Made by a program: the position numbers and the translations under genes
Source of the DNA: Sparassis latifolia
Lineage: Eukaryota; Basidiomycota; Agaricomycetes; Polyporales; Sparassidaceae
Length of the DNA stretch: 64,000 nucleotides
Assembly (NCBI GenBank): GCA_018466975.1
Contig: CM031559.1
Coordinates: forward strand, 1-64,000
Direction of reading: 5' to 3'
The notes under the pieces: generated by a model
The model's database searches: none
What the model was told of the DNA's origin: nothing
What the model saw: the letters and a program-made list of their open reading frames with translations, nothing else
Shown here: positions 14,101 through 29,100 of the stretch, in pieces
Layout: every line of letters begins with the position of its first letter
Position numbering within the stretch: the first letter of the stretch is position 1

Positions 14101-17100
14101 GCGGTCTGTCGCTAGAAGTATTTTTTGTATGCCGCTTAGAAATATTTGTATGTCGCTAGAAATATTCGTGATGTGGACTACAAATGTCCGTATGTGGTCT
14201 ACTTAACGTCAGATGTGGGCTACGACACTCTGTATGCGGTCTATAGTGGTCTGTAGCACTGTGATGCGGTCCATAGCATTCTGTACGCGGTCCGTAGCAT
14301 TCTGTATGCGGCCTATAGTGGTCTATGGTACTCTGTATGCGGTCTACTAAATATGACGGTCGATTTTTTATAAATGCGTGATAAATGCGTGACATAATAG
14401 ATCTACACGAAAAGATAACGCTCTCACCGAACCACTAAACTAAACACTAAACCTGATTCTAATCCTCACCTAATTCTGACTGTAACCAAGCTATAACCAA
14501 ACACTAATACCTCTAACGTGGTGTGACTCTAATCTAAACCTCTAACGGATACTTGAAATAACGCCGCCTAGTATGTCGCTAGAAGTATTTGTACGCCGTC
14601 AGAATATGGGTATGTCGCTAGAAACGCTCGCTTGCCGCTTAAAAGTATTTGTATGCCGCTAGAATGTCCGTATGTCGCCATTTACACTCTGTATGTGGTC
14701 TACTATGCCCGCACGCCGCTTATCGCACTTCTGTATGCTGCCTGTAGTAAGCGCCGTATGTCGCTGAGGTATTTTTTGTATGCCACTTAGAAATATTTGT
14801 ATGCCGCTTAGAAATATTTGTATGCCATCTACGAACGCTTGTACGCGGTCTACGAATGTCGGTATGTGGTCTATAAGCGTCAGATGCGGCTACGACGCCC
14901 GTATGCGTATAGTACTCTGTATGCGTGTATAGTACTCTGTAAACGCTGGTATGCGGCCTATAGCGGTCTGTCGCTAGAAGTATTTTTTGTATGCCGCTTA
15001 GAAATATTTGTATGTCGCTAGAAATATTCGTGATGTGGACTACAAATGTCCGTATGTGGTCTACTTAACGTCAGATGTGGGCTACGACACTCTGTATGCG
15101 GTCTATAGTGGTCTGTAGCACTGTGATGCGGTCCATAGCATTCTGTACGCGGTCCGTAGCATTCTGTATGCGGCCTATAGTGGTCTATGGTACTCTGTAT
15201 GCGGTCTACTAAATATGACGGTCGATTTTTTATAAATGCGTGATAAATGCGTGACATAATAGATCTACACGAAAAGATAACGCTCTCACCGAACCACTAA
15301 ACTAAACACTAAACCTGATTCTAATCCTCACCTAATTCTGACTGTAACCAAGCTATAACCAAACACTAATACCTCTAACGTGGTGTGACTCTAATCTAAA
15401 CCTCTAACGGATACTTGAAATAACGCCGCCTAGTATGTCGCTTAGAAGTATTTGTACGCCGTCAGAATATGGGTATGTCGCTAGAAACGCTCGCTTGCCG
15501 CTTAAAAGTATTTGTATGCCGCTAGAATGTCCGTATGTCGCCATTTACACTCTGTATGTGGTCTACTATGCCCGCACGCCGCTTATCGCACTCTGTATGC
15601 TGCCTGTAGTAAGCGCCGTATGTCGCTGGAGGTATTTTTTGTATGCCACTTAGAAATATTTGTATGCCGCTTAGAAATATTTGTATGCCATCTACGAACG
15701 CTTGTACGCGGTCTACGAATGTCGGTATGTGGTCTATAAGCGTCAGATGCGGCTACGACGCCCGTATGCGTATAGTACTCTGTATGCGTGTATAGTACTC
15801 TGTAAACGCTGGTATGCGCCTATAGCGGTCTGTCGCTAGAAGTATTTTTTGTATGCCGCTTAGAAATATTTGTATGTCGCTAGAAATATTCGTGATGTGG
15901 ACTACAAATGTCCGTGATGTGGTCTACTTAACGTCAGATGTGGGCTACGACACTCTGTATGCGGTCTATAGTGGTCTGTAGCACTGTGATGCGGTCCATA
16001 GCATTCTGTACGCGGTCCGTAGCATTCTGTATGCGGCCTATAGTGGTCTATGGTACTCTGTATGCGGTCTACTAAATATGACGGTCGATTTTTTATAAAT
16101 GCGTGATAAATGCGTGACATAATAGATCTACACGAAAAGATAACGCTCTCACCGAACCACTAAACTAAACACTAAACCTGATTCTAATCCTCACCTAATT
16201 CTGACTGTAACCAAGCTATAACCAAACACTAATACCTCTAACGTGGTGTGACTCTAATCTAAACCTCTAACGGATACTTGAAATAACGCCGCCTAGTATG
16301 TCGCTAGAAGTATTTGTACGCCGTCAGAATATGGGTATGTCGCTAGAAACGCTCGCTTGCCGCTTAAAAGTATTTGTATGCCGCTAGAATGTCCGTATGT
16401 CGCCATTTACACTCTGTATGTGGTCTACTATGCCCGCACGCCGCTTATCGCACTCTGTATGCTGCCTGTAGTAAGCGCCGTATGTCGCTGGAGGTATTTT
16501 TTGTATGCCACTTAGAAATATTTGTATGCCGCTTAGAAATATTTGTATGCCATCTACGAACGCTTGTACGCGGTCTACGAATGTCGGTATGTGGTCTATA
16601 AGCGTCAGATGCGGCTACGACGCCCGTATGCGTGTATAGTACTCTGTCTGTATGCGTATAGTACTCTGTAAACGCTGGTATGCGGCCTATAGCGGTCTGT
16701 CGCTAGAAGTATTTTTTGTATGCCGCTAGAAATATTTGTATGTCGCTAGAAATATTCGTGATGTGGACTACAAATGTCCGTATGTGGTCTACTTAACGTC
16801 AGATGTGGGCTACGACACTCTGTATGCGCGTCTATAGTGGTCTGTAGCACTGTGATGCGGTCCATAGCATTCTGTACGCGGTCCGTAGCATTCTGTATGC
16901 GCCTATAGTGGTCTATGGTACTCTGTATGCGGTCTACTAAATATGACGGTCGATTTTTTATAAATGCGTGATAAATGCGTGACATAATAGATCTACACGA
17001 AAAGATAACGCTCTCACCGAACCACTAAACTAAACACTAAACCTGATTCTAATCCTCACCTAATTCTGACTGTAACCAAGCTATAACCAAACACTAATAC

Positions 17101-20100
17101 CTCTAACGTGGTGTGACTCTAATCTAAACCTCTAACGGATACTTGAAATAACGCCGCCTAGTATGTCGCTAGAAGTATTTGTACGCCGTCAGAATATGGG
17201 TATGTCGCTAAACGCTCGCTTGCCGCTTAAAAGTATTTGTATGCCGCTAGAAATGTCCGTATGTCGCCATTTACACTCTGTATGTGGTCTACTATGCCCG
17301 CACGCCGCTTATCGCACTCTGTATGCTGCCTGTAGTAAGCGCCGTATGTCGCTGGAGGTATTTTTGTATGCCACTTAGAAATATTTGTATGCCGCTTAGA
17401 AATATTTGTATGCCATCTACGAACGCTTGTACGCGGTCTACGAATGTCGGTATGTGGTCTATAAGCGTCAGATGCGGCTACGACGCCGTATGCGTGTATG
17501 CTGTATGCGTATAGTACTCTGTAAACGCTGGTATGCGGCCTATAGCGGTCTGTCGCTAGAAGTATTTTTTGTATGCCGCTTAGAAATATTTGTATGTCGC
17601 TAGAAATATTCGTGATGTGGACTACAAATGTCCGTATGTGGTCTACTTAACGTCAGATGTGGGCTACGACACTCTGTATGCGGTCTATAGTGGTCTGTAG
17701 CACTGTGATGCGGTCCATAGCATTCTGTACGCGGTCCGTAGCATTCTGTATGCGGCCTATAGTGGTCTATGGTACTCTGTATGCGGTCTACTAAATATGA
17801 CGGTCGATTTTTTATAAATGCGTGATAAATGCGTGACATAATAGATCTACACGAAAAGATAACGCTCTCACCGAACCACTAAACTAAACACTAAACCTGA
17901 TTCTAATCCTCACCTAATTCTGACTGTAACCAAGCTATAACCAAACACTAATACCTCTAACGTGGTGTGACTCTAATCTAAACCTCTAACGGATACTTGA
18001 AATAACGCCGCCTAGTATGTCGCTTAGAAGTATTTGTACGCCGTCAGAATATGGGTATGTCGCTAGAAACGCTCGCTTGCCGCTTAAAAGTATTTGTATG
18101 CCGCTTAGAAATGTCCGTATGTCGCCATTTACACTCTGTATGTGGTCTACTATGCCCGCACGCCGCTTATCGCACTCTGTATGCTGCCTGTAGTAAGCGC
18201 CGTATGTCGCTGGAGGTATTTTTTGTATGCCACTTAGAAATATTTGTATGCCGCTTAGAAATATTTGTATGCCATCTACGAACGCTTGTACGCGGTCTAC
18301 GAATGTCGGTATGTGGTCTATAAGCGTCAGATGCGGCTACGACGCCCGTATGCGTGTATAGTACTCGTATGTATAGTACTCTGTAAACGCTGGTATGCGG
18401 CCTATAGCGGTCTGTCGCTAGAAGTATTTTTTGTATGCCGCTTAGAAATATTTGTATGTCGCTAGAAATATTCGTGATGTGGACTACAAATGTCCGTATG
18501 TGGTCTACTTAACGTCAGATGTGGGCTACGACACTCTGTATGCGGTCTATAGTGGTCTGTAGCACTGTGATGCGGTCCATAGCATTCTGTACGCGGTCCG
18601 TAGCATTCTGTATGCGCCTATAGTGGTCTATGGTACTCTGTATGCGGTCTACTAAATATGACGGTCGATTTTTTATAAATGCGTGATAAATGCGTGACAT
18701 AATAGATCTACACGAAAAGATAACGCTCTCACCGAACCACTAAACTAAACACTAAACCTGATTCTAATCCTCACCTAATTCTGACTGTAACCAAGCTATA
18801 ACCAAACACTAATACCTCTAACGTGGTGTGACTCTAATCTAAACCTCTAACGGATACTTGAAATAACGCCGCCTAGTATGTCGCTTAGAAGTATTTGTAC
18901 GCCGTCAGAATATGGGTATGTCGCTAGAAACGCTCGCTTGCCGCTTAAAAGTATTTGTATGCCGCTAGAATGTCCGTATGTCGCCATTTACACTCTGTAT
19001 GTGGTCTACTATGCCCGCACGCCGCTTATCGCACTTCTGTATGCTGCCTGTAGTAAGCGCCGTATGTCGCTGGAGGTATTTTTTGTATGCCACTTAGAAA
19101 TATTTGTATGCCGCTTAGAAATATTTGTATGCCATCTACGAACGCTTGTACGCGGTCTACGAATGTCGGTATGTGGTCTATAAGCGTCAGATGCGGCTAC
19201 GACGCCCGTATGCGTGTATACTCTGTATGCGTGTATAGTACTCTGTAAACGCTGGTATGCGGCCTATAGCGGTCTGTCGCTAGAAGTATTTTTTGTATGC
19301 CGCTTAGAAATATTTGTATGTCGCTTAGAAATATTCGTGATGTGGACTACAAATGTCCGTATGTGGTCTACTTAACGTCAGATGTGGGCTACGACACTCT
19401 GTATGCGGTCTATAGTGGTCTGTAGCACTGTGATGCGTCCATAGCATTCTGTACGCGGTCCGTAGCATTCTGTATGCGGCCTATAGTGGTCTATGGTACT
19501 CTGTATGCGGTCTACTAAATATGACGGTCGATTTTTATAAATGCGTGATAAATGCGTGACATAATAGATCTACACGAAAAGATAACGCTCTCACCGAACC
19601 ACTAAACTAAACACTAAACCTGATTCTAATCCTCACCTAATTCTGACTGTAACCAAGCTATAACCAAACACTAATACCTCTAACGTGGTGTGACTCTAAT
19701 CTAAACCTCTAACGGATACTTGAAATAACGCCGCCTAGTATGTCGCTAGAAGTATTTGTACGCCGTCAGAATATGGGTATGTCGCTAGAAACGCTCGCTT
19801 GCCGCTTAAAAGTATTTGTATGCCGCTAGAAATGTCCGTATGTCGCCATTTACACTCTGTATGTGGTCTACTATGCCCGCACGCCGCTTATCGCACTTCT
19901 GTATGCTGCCTGTAGTAAGCGCCGTATGTCGCTGGAGGTATTTTTTGTATGCCACTTAGAAATATTTGTATGCCGCTTAGAAATATTTGTATGCCATCTA
20001 CGAACGCTTGTACGCGGTCTACGAATGTCGGTATGTGGTCTATAAGCGTCAGATGCGGCTACGACGCCGTATGCTGTATGCGTGTATAGTACTCTGTAAA

Positions 20101-23100
20101 CGCTGGTATGCGGCCTATAGCGGTCTGTCGCTAGAAGTATTTTTTGTATGCCGCTAGAAATATTTGTATGTCGCTAGAAATATTCGTGATGTGGACTACA
20201 AATGTCCGTGTATGTGGTCTACTTAACGTCAGATGTGGGCTACGACACTCTGTATGCGGTCTATAGTGGTCTGTAGCACTGTGATGCGGTCCATAGCATT
20301 CTGTACGCGGTCCGTAGCATTCTGTATGCGGCCTATAGTGGTCTATGGTACTCTGTATGCGGTCTACTAAATATGACGGTCGATTTTTTATAAATGCGTG
20401 ATAAATGCGTGACATAATAGATCTACACGAAAAGATAACGCTCTCACCGAACCACTAAACTAAACACTAAACCTGATTCTAATCCTCACCTAATTCTGAC
20501 TGTAACCAAGCTATAACCAAACACTAATACCTCTAACGTGGTGTGACTCTAATCTAAACCTCTAACGGATACTTGAAATAACGCCGCCTAGTATGTCGCT
20601 TAGAAGTATTTGTACGCCGTCAGAATATGGGTATGTCGCTAGAAACGCTCGCTTGCCGCTTAAAAGTATTTGTATGCCGCTAGAATGTCCGTATGTCGCC
20701 ATTTACACTCTGTATGTGGTCTACTATGCCCGCACGCCGCTTATCGCACTCTGTATGCTGCCTGTAGTAAGCGCCGTATGTCGCTGGAGGTATTTTTTGT
20801 ATGCCACTTAGAAATATTTGTATGCCGCTTAGAAATATTTGTATGCCATCTACGAACGCTTGTACGCGGTCTACGAATGTCGGTATGTGGTCTATAAGCG
20901 TCAGATGCTACGACGCCCGTACGCCCGTATAGTACTCTGTATGCGTGTATAGTACTCTGTAAACGCTGGTATGCGCCTATAGCGGTCTGTCGCTAGAAGT
21001 ATTTTTTGTATGCCGCTTAGAAATATTTGTATGTCGCTAGAAATATTCGTGATGTGGACTACAAATGTCCGTATGTGGTCTACTTAACGTCAGATGTGGG
21101 CTACGACACTCTGTATGCGGTCTATAGTGGTCTGTAGCACTGTGATGCGGTCCATAGCATTCTGTACGCGGTCCGTAGCATTCTGTATGCGCCTATAGTG
21201 GTCTATGGTACTCTGTATGCGGTCTACTAAATATGACGGTCGATTTTTTATAAATGCGTGATAAATGCGTGACATAATAGATCTACACGAAAAGATAACG
21301 CTCTCACCGAACCACTAAACTAAACACTAAACCTGATTCTAATCCTCACCTAATTCTGACTGTAACCAAGCTATAACCAAACACTAATACCTCTAACGTG
21401 GTGTGACTCTAATCTAAACCTCTAACGGATACTTGAAATAACGCCGCCTAGTATGTCGCTAGAAGTATTTGTACGCCGTCAGAATATGGGTATGTCGCTA
21501 GAAACGCTCGCTTGCCGCTTAAAAGTATTTGTATGCCGCTAGAATGTCCGTATGTCGCCATTTACACTCTGTATGTGGTCTACTATGCCCGCACGCCGCT
21601 TATCGCACTTCGTATGCTGCCTGTAGTAAGCGCCGTATGTCGCTGGAGGTATTTTTTGTATGCCACTTAGAAATATTTGTATGCCGCTTAGAAATATTTG
21701 TATGCCATCTACGAACGCTTGTACGCGGTCTACGAATGTCGGTATGTGGTCTATAAGCGTCAGATGCGGCTACGACGCCCGTATGCGTGTATAGTACTCT
21801 GTATGCGTGTATAGTACTCTGTAAACGCTGGTATGCGGCCTATAGCGGTCTGTCGCTAGAAGTATTTTTTGTATGCCGCTAGAAATATTTGTATGTCGCT
21901 AGAAATATTCGTGATGTGGACTACAAATGTCCGTATGTGGTCTACTTAACGTCAGATGTGGCTACGACACTCTGTATGCGGTCTATAGTGGTCTGTAGCA
22001 CTGTGATGCGGTCCATAGCATTCTGTACGCGTCCGTAGCATTCTGTATGCGGCCTATAGTGGTCTATGGTACTCTGTATGCGGTCTACTAAATATGACGG
22101 TCGATTTTTTATAAATGCGTGATAAATGCGTGACATAATAGATCTACACGAAAAGATAACGCTCTCACCGAACCACTAAACTAAACACTAAACCTGATTC
22201 TAATCCTCACCTAATTCTGACTGTAACCAAGCTATAACCAAACACTAATACCTCTAACGTGGTGTGACTCTAATCTAAACCTCTAACGGATACTTGAAAT
22301 AACGCCGCCTAGTATGTCGCTTAGAAGTATTTGTACGCCGTCAGAATATGGGTATGTCGCTAGAAACGCTCGCTTGCCGCTTAAAAGTATTTGTATGCCG
22401 CTTAGAATGTCCGTATGTCGCCATTTACACTCTGTATGTGGTCTACTATGCCCGCACGCCGCTTATCGCACTCTGTATGCTGCCTGTAGTAAGCGCCGTA
22501 TGTCGCTGGAGGTATTTTTTGTATGCCACTTAGAAATATTTGTATGCCGCTTAGAAATATTTGTATGCCATCTACGAACGCTTGTACGCGGTCTACGAAT
22601 GTCGGTATGTGGTCTATAAGCGTCAGATGCGGCTACGACGCCCGTATGCGTATAGTGTATGCGCGTATAGTACTCTGTAAACGCTGGTATGCGGCCTATA
22701 GCGGTCTGTCGCTAGAAGTATTTTTTGTATGCCGCTTAGAAATATTTGTATGTCGCTAGAAATATTCGTGATGTGGACTACAAATGTCCGTATGTGGTCT
22801 ACTTAACGTCAGATGTGGGCTACGACACTCTGTATGCGGTCTATAGTGGTCTGTAGCACTGTGATGCGGTCCATAGCATTCTGTACGCGGTCCGTAGCAT
22901 TCTGTATGCGGCCTATAGTGGTCTATGGTACTCTGTATGCGGTCTACTAAATATGACGGTCGATTTTTTATAAATGCGTGATAAATGCGTGACATAATAG
23001 ATCTACACGAAAAGATAACGCTCTCACCGAACCACTAAACTAAACACTAAACCTGATTCTAATCCTCACCTAATTCTGACTGTAACCAAGCTATAACCAA

Positions 23101-26100
23101 ACACTAATACCTCTAACGTGGTGTGACTCTAATCTAAACCTCTAACGGATACTTGAAATAACGCCGCCTAGTATGTCGCTTAGAAGTATTTGTACGCCGT
23201 CAGAATATGGGTATGTCGCTAGAAACGCTCGCTTGCCGCTTAAAAGTATTTGTATGCCGCTTAGAATGTCCGTATGTCGCCATTTACACTCTGTATGTGG
23301 TCTACTATGCCCGCACGCCGCTTATCGCACTTCTGTATGCTGCCTGTAGTAAGCGCCGTATGTCGCTGGAGGTATTTTTTGTATGCCACTTAGAAATATT
23401 TGTATGCCGCTTAGAAATATTTGTATGCCATCTACGAACGCTTGTACGCGGTCTACGAATGTCGGTATGTGGTCTATAAGCGTCAGATGCGGCTACGACG
23501 CCCGTATGCTGTATAGCTGTATGTATAGTACTCTGTAAACGCTGGTATGCGCCTATAGCGGTCTGTCGCTAGAAGTATTTTTTGTATGCCGCTTAGAAAT
23601 ATTTGTATGTCGCTAGAAATATTCGTGATGTGGACTACAAATGTCCGTATGTGGTCTACTTAACGTCAGATGTGGGCTACGACACTCTGTATGCGGTCTA
23701 TAGTGGTCTGTAGCACTGTGATGCGGTCCATAGCATTCTGTACGCGGTCCGTAGCATTCTGTATGCGCCTATAGTGGTCTATGGTACTCTGTATGCGGTC
23801 TACTAAATATGACGGTCGATTTTTTATAAATGCGTGATAAATGCGTGACATAATAGATCTACACGAAAAGATAACGCTCTCACCGAACCACTAAACTAAA
23901 CACTAAACCTGATTCTAATCCTCACCTAATTCTGACTGTAACCAAGCTATAACCAAACACTAATACCTCTAACGTGGTGTGACTCTAATCTAAACCTCTA
24001 ACGGATACTTGAAATAACGCCGCCTAGTATGTCGCTTAGAAGTATTTGTACGCCGTCAGAATATGGGTATGTCGCTAGAAACGCTCGCTTGCCGCTTAAA
24101 AGTATTTGTATGCCGCTAGAAATGTCCGTATGTCGCCATTTACACTCTGTATGTGGTCTACTATGCCCGCACGCCGCTTATCGCACTCTGTATGCTGCCT
24201 GTAGTAAGCGCCGTATGTCGCTGAGGTATTTTTTGTATGCCACTTAGAAATATTTGTATGCCGCTTAGAAATATTTGTATGCCATCTACGAACGCTTGTA
24301 CGCGGTCTACGAATGTCGGTATGTGGTCTATAAGCGTCAGATGCGGCTACGACGCCCGTATGCGTCTGTATGCGTGTATAGTACTCTGTAAACGCTGGTA
24401 TGCGCCTATAGCGGTCTGTCGCTAGAAGTATTTTTTGTATGCCGCTTAGAAATATTTGTATGTCGCTAGAAATATTCGTGATGTGGACTACAAATGTCCG
24501 TATGTGGTCTACTTAACGTCAGATGTGGGCTACGACACTCTGTATGCGGTCTATAGTGGTCTGTAGCACTGTGATGCGGTCCATAGCATTCTGTACGCGG
24601 TCCGTAGCATTCTGTATGCGGCCTATAGTGGTCTATGGTACTCTGTATGCGGTCTACTAAATATGACGGTCGATTTTTTATAAATGCGTGATAAATGCGT
24701 GACATAATAGATCTACACGAAAAGATAACGCTCTCACCGAACCACTAAACTAAACACTAAACCTGATTCTAATCCTCACCTAATTCTGACTGTAACCAAG
24801 CTATAACCAAACACTAATACCTCTAACGTGGTGTGACTCTAATCTAAACCTCTAACGGATACTTGAAATAACGCCGCCTAGTATGTCGCTTAGAAGTATT
24901 TGTACGCCGTCAGAATATGGGTATGTCGCTAGAAACGCTCGCTTGCCGCTTAAAAGTATTTGTATGCCGCTAGAATGTCCGTATGTCGCCATTTACACTC
25001 TGTATGTGGTCTACTATGCCCGCACGCCGCTTATCGCACTCTGTATGCTGCCTGTAGTAAGCGCCGTATGTCGCTGAGGTATTTTTTGTATGCCACTTAG
25101 AAATATTTGTATGCCGCTTAGAAATATTTGTATGCCATCTACGAACGCTTGTACGCGGTCTACGAATGTCGGTATGTGGTCTATAAGCGTCAGATGCGGC
25201 TACGACGCCCGTGTATGTACTCTGTATGCGTATGCGTATAGTACTCTGTAAACGCTGGTATGCGGCCTATAGCGGTCTGTCGCTAGAAGTATTTTTTGTA
25301 TGCCGCTTAGAAATATTTGTATGTCGCTAGAAATATTCGTGATGTGGACTACAAATGTCCGTATGTGGTCTACTTAACGTCAGATGTGGGCTACGACACT
25401 CTGTATGCGGTCTATAGTGGTCTGTAGCACTGTGATGCGGTCCATAGCATTCTGTACGCGGTCCGTAGCATTCTGTATGCGGCCTATAGTGGTCTATGGT
25501 ACTCTGTATGCGGTCTACTAAATATGACGGTCGATTTTTTATAAATGCGTGATAAATGCGTGACATAATAGATCTACACGAAAAGATAACGCTCTCACCG
25601 AACCACTAAACTAAACACTAAACCTGATTCTAATCCTCACCTAATTCTGACTGTAACCAAGCTATAACCAAACACTAATACCTCTAACGTGGTGTGACTC
25701 TAATCTAAACCTCTAACGGATACTTGAAATAACGCCGCCTAGTATGTCGCTAGAAGTATTTGTACGCCGTCAGAATATGGGTATGTCGCTAGAAACGCTC
25801 GCTTGCCGCTTAAAAGTATTTGTATGCCGCTAGAAATGTCCGTATGTCGCCATTTACACTCTGTATGTGGTCTACTATGCCCGCACGCCGCTTATCGCAC
25901 TCTGTATGCTGCCTGTAGTAAGCGCCGTATGTCGCTGGAGGTATTTTTTGTATGCCACTTAGAAATATTTGTATGCCGCTTAGAAATATTTGTATGCCAT
26001 CTACGAACGCTTGTACGCGGTCTACGAATGTCGGTATGTGGTCTATAAGCGTCAGATGCGGCTACGACGCCCGTATGCGTGTATAGTACTCTGTATGCGT

Positions 26101-29100
26101 GTATAGTACTCTGTAAACGCTGGTATGCGGCCTATAGCGGTCTGTCGCTAGAAGTATTTTTTGTATGCCGCTTAGAAATATTTGTATGTCGCTAGAAATA
26201 TTCGTGATGTGGACTACAAATGTCCGTATGTGGTCTACTTAACGTCAGATGTGGGCTACGACACTCTGTATGCGGTCTATAGTGGTCTGTAGCACTGTGA
26301 TGCGGTCCATAGCATTCTGTACGCGGTCCGTAGCATTCTGTATGCGGCCTATAGTGGTCTATGGTACTCTGTATGCGGTCTACTAAATATGACGGTCGAT
26401 TTTTTATAAATGCGTGATAAATGCGTGACATAATAGATCTACACGAAAAGATAACGCTCTCACCGAACCACTAAACTAAACACTAAACCTGATTCTAATC
26501 CTCACCTAATTCTGACTGTAACCAAGCTATAACCAAACACTAATACCTCTAACGTGGTGTGACTCTAATCTAAACCTCTAACGGATACTTGAAATAACGC
26601 CGCCTAGTATGTCGCTAGAAGTATTTGTACGCCGTCAGAATATGGGTATGTCGCTTAAACGCTCGCTTGCCGCTTAAAAGTATTTGTATGCCGCTAGAAA
26701 TGTCCGTATGTCGCCATTTACACTCTGTATGTGGTCTACTATGCCCGCACGCCGCTTATCGCACTTCTGTATGCTGCCTGTAGTAAGCGCCGTATGTCGC
26801 TGGAGGTATTTTTTGTATGCCACTTAGAAATATTTGTATGCCGCTTAGAAATATTTGTATGCCATCTACGAACGCTTGTACGCGGTCTACGAATGTCGGT
26901 ATGTGGTCTATAAGCGTCAGATGCGGCTACGACGCCCGATGCGTATAGTGTATGCGTGTATAGTACTCTGTAAACGCTGGTATGCGGCCTATAGCGGTCT
27001 GTCGCTAGAAGTATTTTTTGTATGCCGCTTAGAAATATTTGTATGTCGCTAGAAATATTCGTGATGTGGACTACAAATGTCCGTATGTGGTCTACTTAAC
27101 GTCAGATGTGGGCTACGACACTCTGTATGCGGTCTATAGTGGTCTGTAGCACTGTGATGCGGTCCATAGCATTCTGTACGCGGTCCGTAGCATTCTGTAT
27201 GCGCCTATAGTGGTCTATGGTACTCTGTATGCGGTCTACTAAATATGACGGTCGATTTTTTATAAATGCGTGATAAATGCGTGACATAATAGATCTACAC
27301 GAAAAGATAACGCTCTCACCGAACCACTAAACTAAACACTAAACCTGATTCTAATCCTCACCTAATTCTGACTGTAACCAAGCTATAACCAAACACTAAT
27401 ACCTCTAACGTGGTGTGACTCTAATCTAAACCTCTAACGGATACTTGAAATAACGCCGCCTAGTATGTCGCTAGAAGTATTTGTACGCCGTCAGAATATG
27501 GGTATGTCGCTAGAAACGCTCGCTTGCCGCTTAAAAGTATTTGTATGCCGCTAGAATGTCCGTATGTCGCCATTTACACTCTGTATGTGGTCTACTATGC
27601 CCGCACGCCGCTTATCGCACTTCTGTATGCTGCCTGTAGTAAGCGCCGGTATGTCGCTGAGGTATTTTTTGTATGCCACTTAGAAATATTTGTATGCCGC
27701 TTAGAAATATTTGTATGCCATCTACGAACGCTTGTACGCGGTCTACGAATGTCGGTATGTGGTCTATAAGCGTCAGATGCGGCTACGACGCCCGTATGCG
27801 TATAGTACTCTGTATGCGTGTATAGTACTCTGTAAACGCTGGTATGCGGCCTATAGCGGTCTGTCGCTAGAAGTATTTTTTGTATGCCGCTTAGAAATAT
27901 TTGTATGTCGCTAGAAATATTCGTGATGTGGACTACAAATGTCCGTATGTGGTCTACTTAACGTCAGATGTGGGCTACGACACTCTGTATGCGGTCTATA
28001 GTGGTCTGTAGCACTGTGATGCGGTCCATAGCATTCTGTACGCGGTCCGTAGCATTCTGTATGCGGCCTATAGTGGTCTATGGTACTCTGTATGCGGTCT
28101 ACTAAATATGACGGTCGATTTTTTATAAATGCGTGATAAATGCGTGACATAATAGATCTACACGAAAAGATAACGCTCTCACCGAACCACTAAACTAAAC
28201 ACTAAACCTGATTCTAATCCTCACCTAATTCTGACTGTAACCAAGCTATAACCAAACACTAATACCTCTAACGTGGTGTGACTCTAATCTAAACCTCTAA
28301 CGGATACTTGAAATAACGCCGCCTAGTATGTCGCTTAGAAGTATTTGTACGCCGTCAGAATATGGGTATGTCGCTAGAAACGCTCGCTTGCCGCTTAAAA
28401 GTATTTGTATGCCGCTAGAAATGTCCGTATGTCGCCATTTACACTCTGTATGTGGTCTACTATGCCCGCACGCCGCTTATCGCACTCTGTATGCTGCCTG
28501 TAGTAAGCGCCGTATGTCGCTGGAGGTATTTTTTGTATGCCACTTAGAAATATTTGTATGCCGCTTAGAAATATTTGTATGCCATCTACGAACGCTTGTA
28601 CGCGGTCTACGAATGTCGGTATGTGGTCTATAAGCGTCAGATGCGGCTACGACGCCCGTATGCGTATAGTACTCTGTATGCGTGTATAGTACTCTGTAAA
28701 CGCTGGTATGCGGCCTATAGCGGTCTGTCGCTAGAAGTATTTTTTGTATGCCGCTTAGAAATATTTGTATGTCGCTAGAAATATTCGTGATGTGGACTAC
28801 AAATGTCCGTATGTGGTCTACTTAACGTCAGATGTGGGCTACGACACTCTGTATGCGGTCTATAGTGGTCTGTAGCACTGTGATGCGGTCCATAGCATTC
28901 TGTACGCGGTCCGTAGCATTCTGTATGCGGCCTATAGTGGTCTATGGTACTCTGTATGCGGTCTACTAAATATGACGGTCGATTTTTTATAAATGCGTGA
29001 TAAATGCGTGACATAATAGATCTACACGAAAAGATAACGCTCTCACCGAACCACTAAACTAAACACTAAACCTGATTCTAATCCTCACCTAATTCTGACT

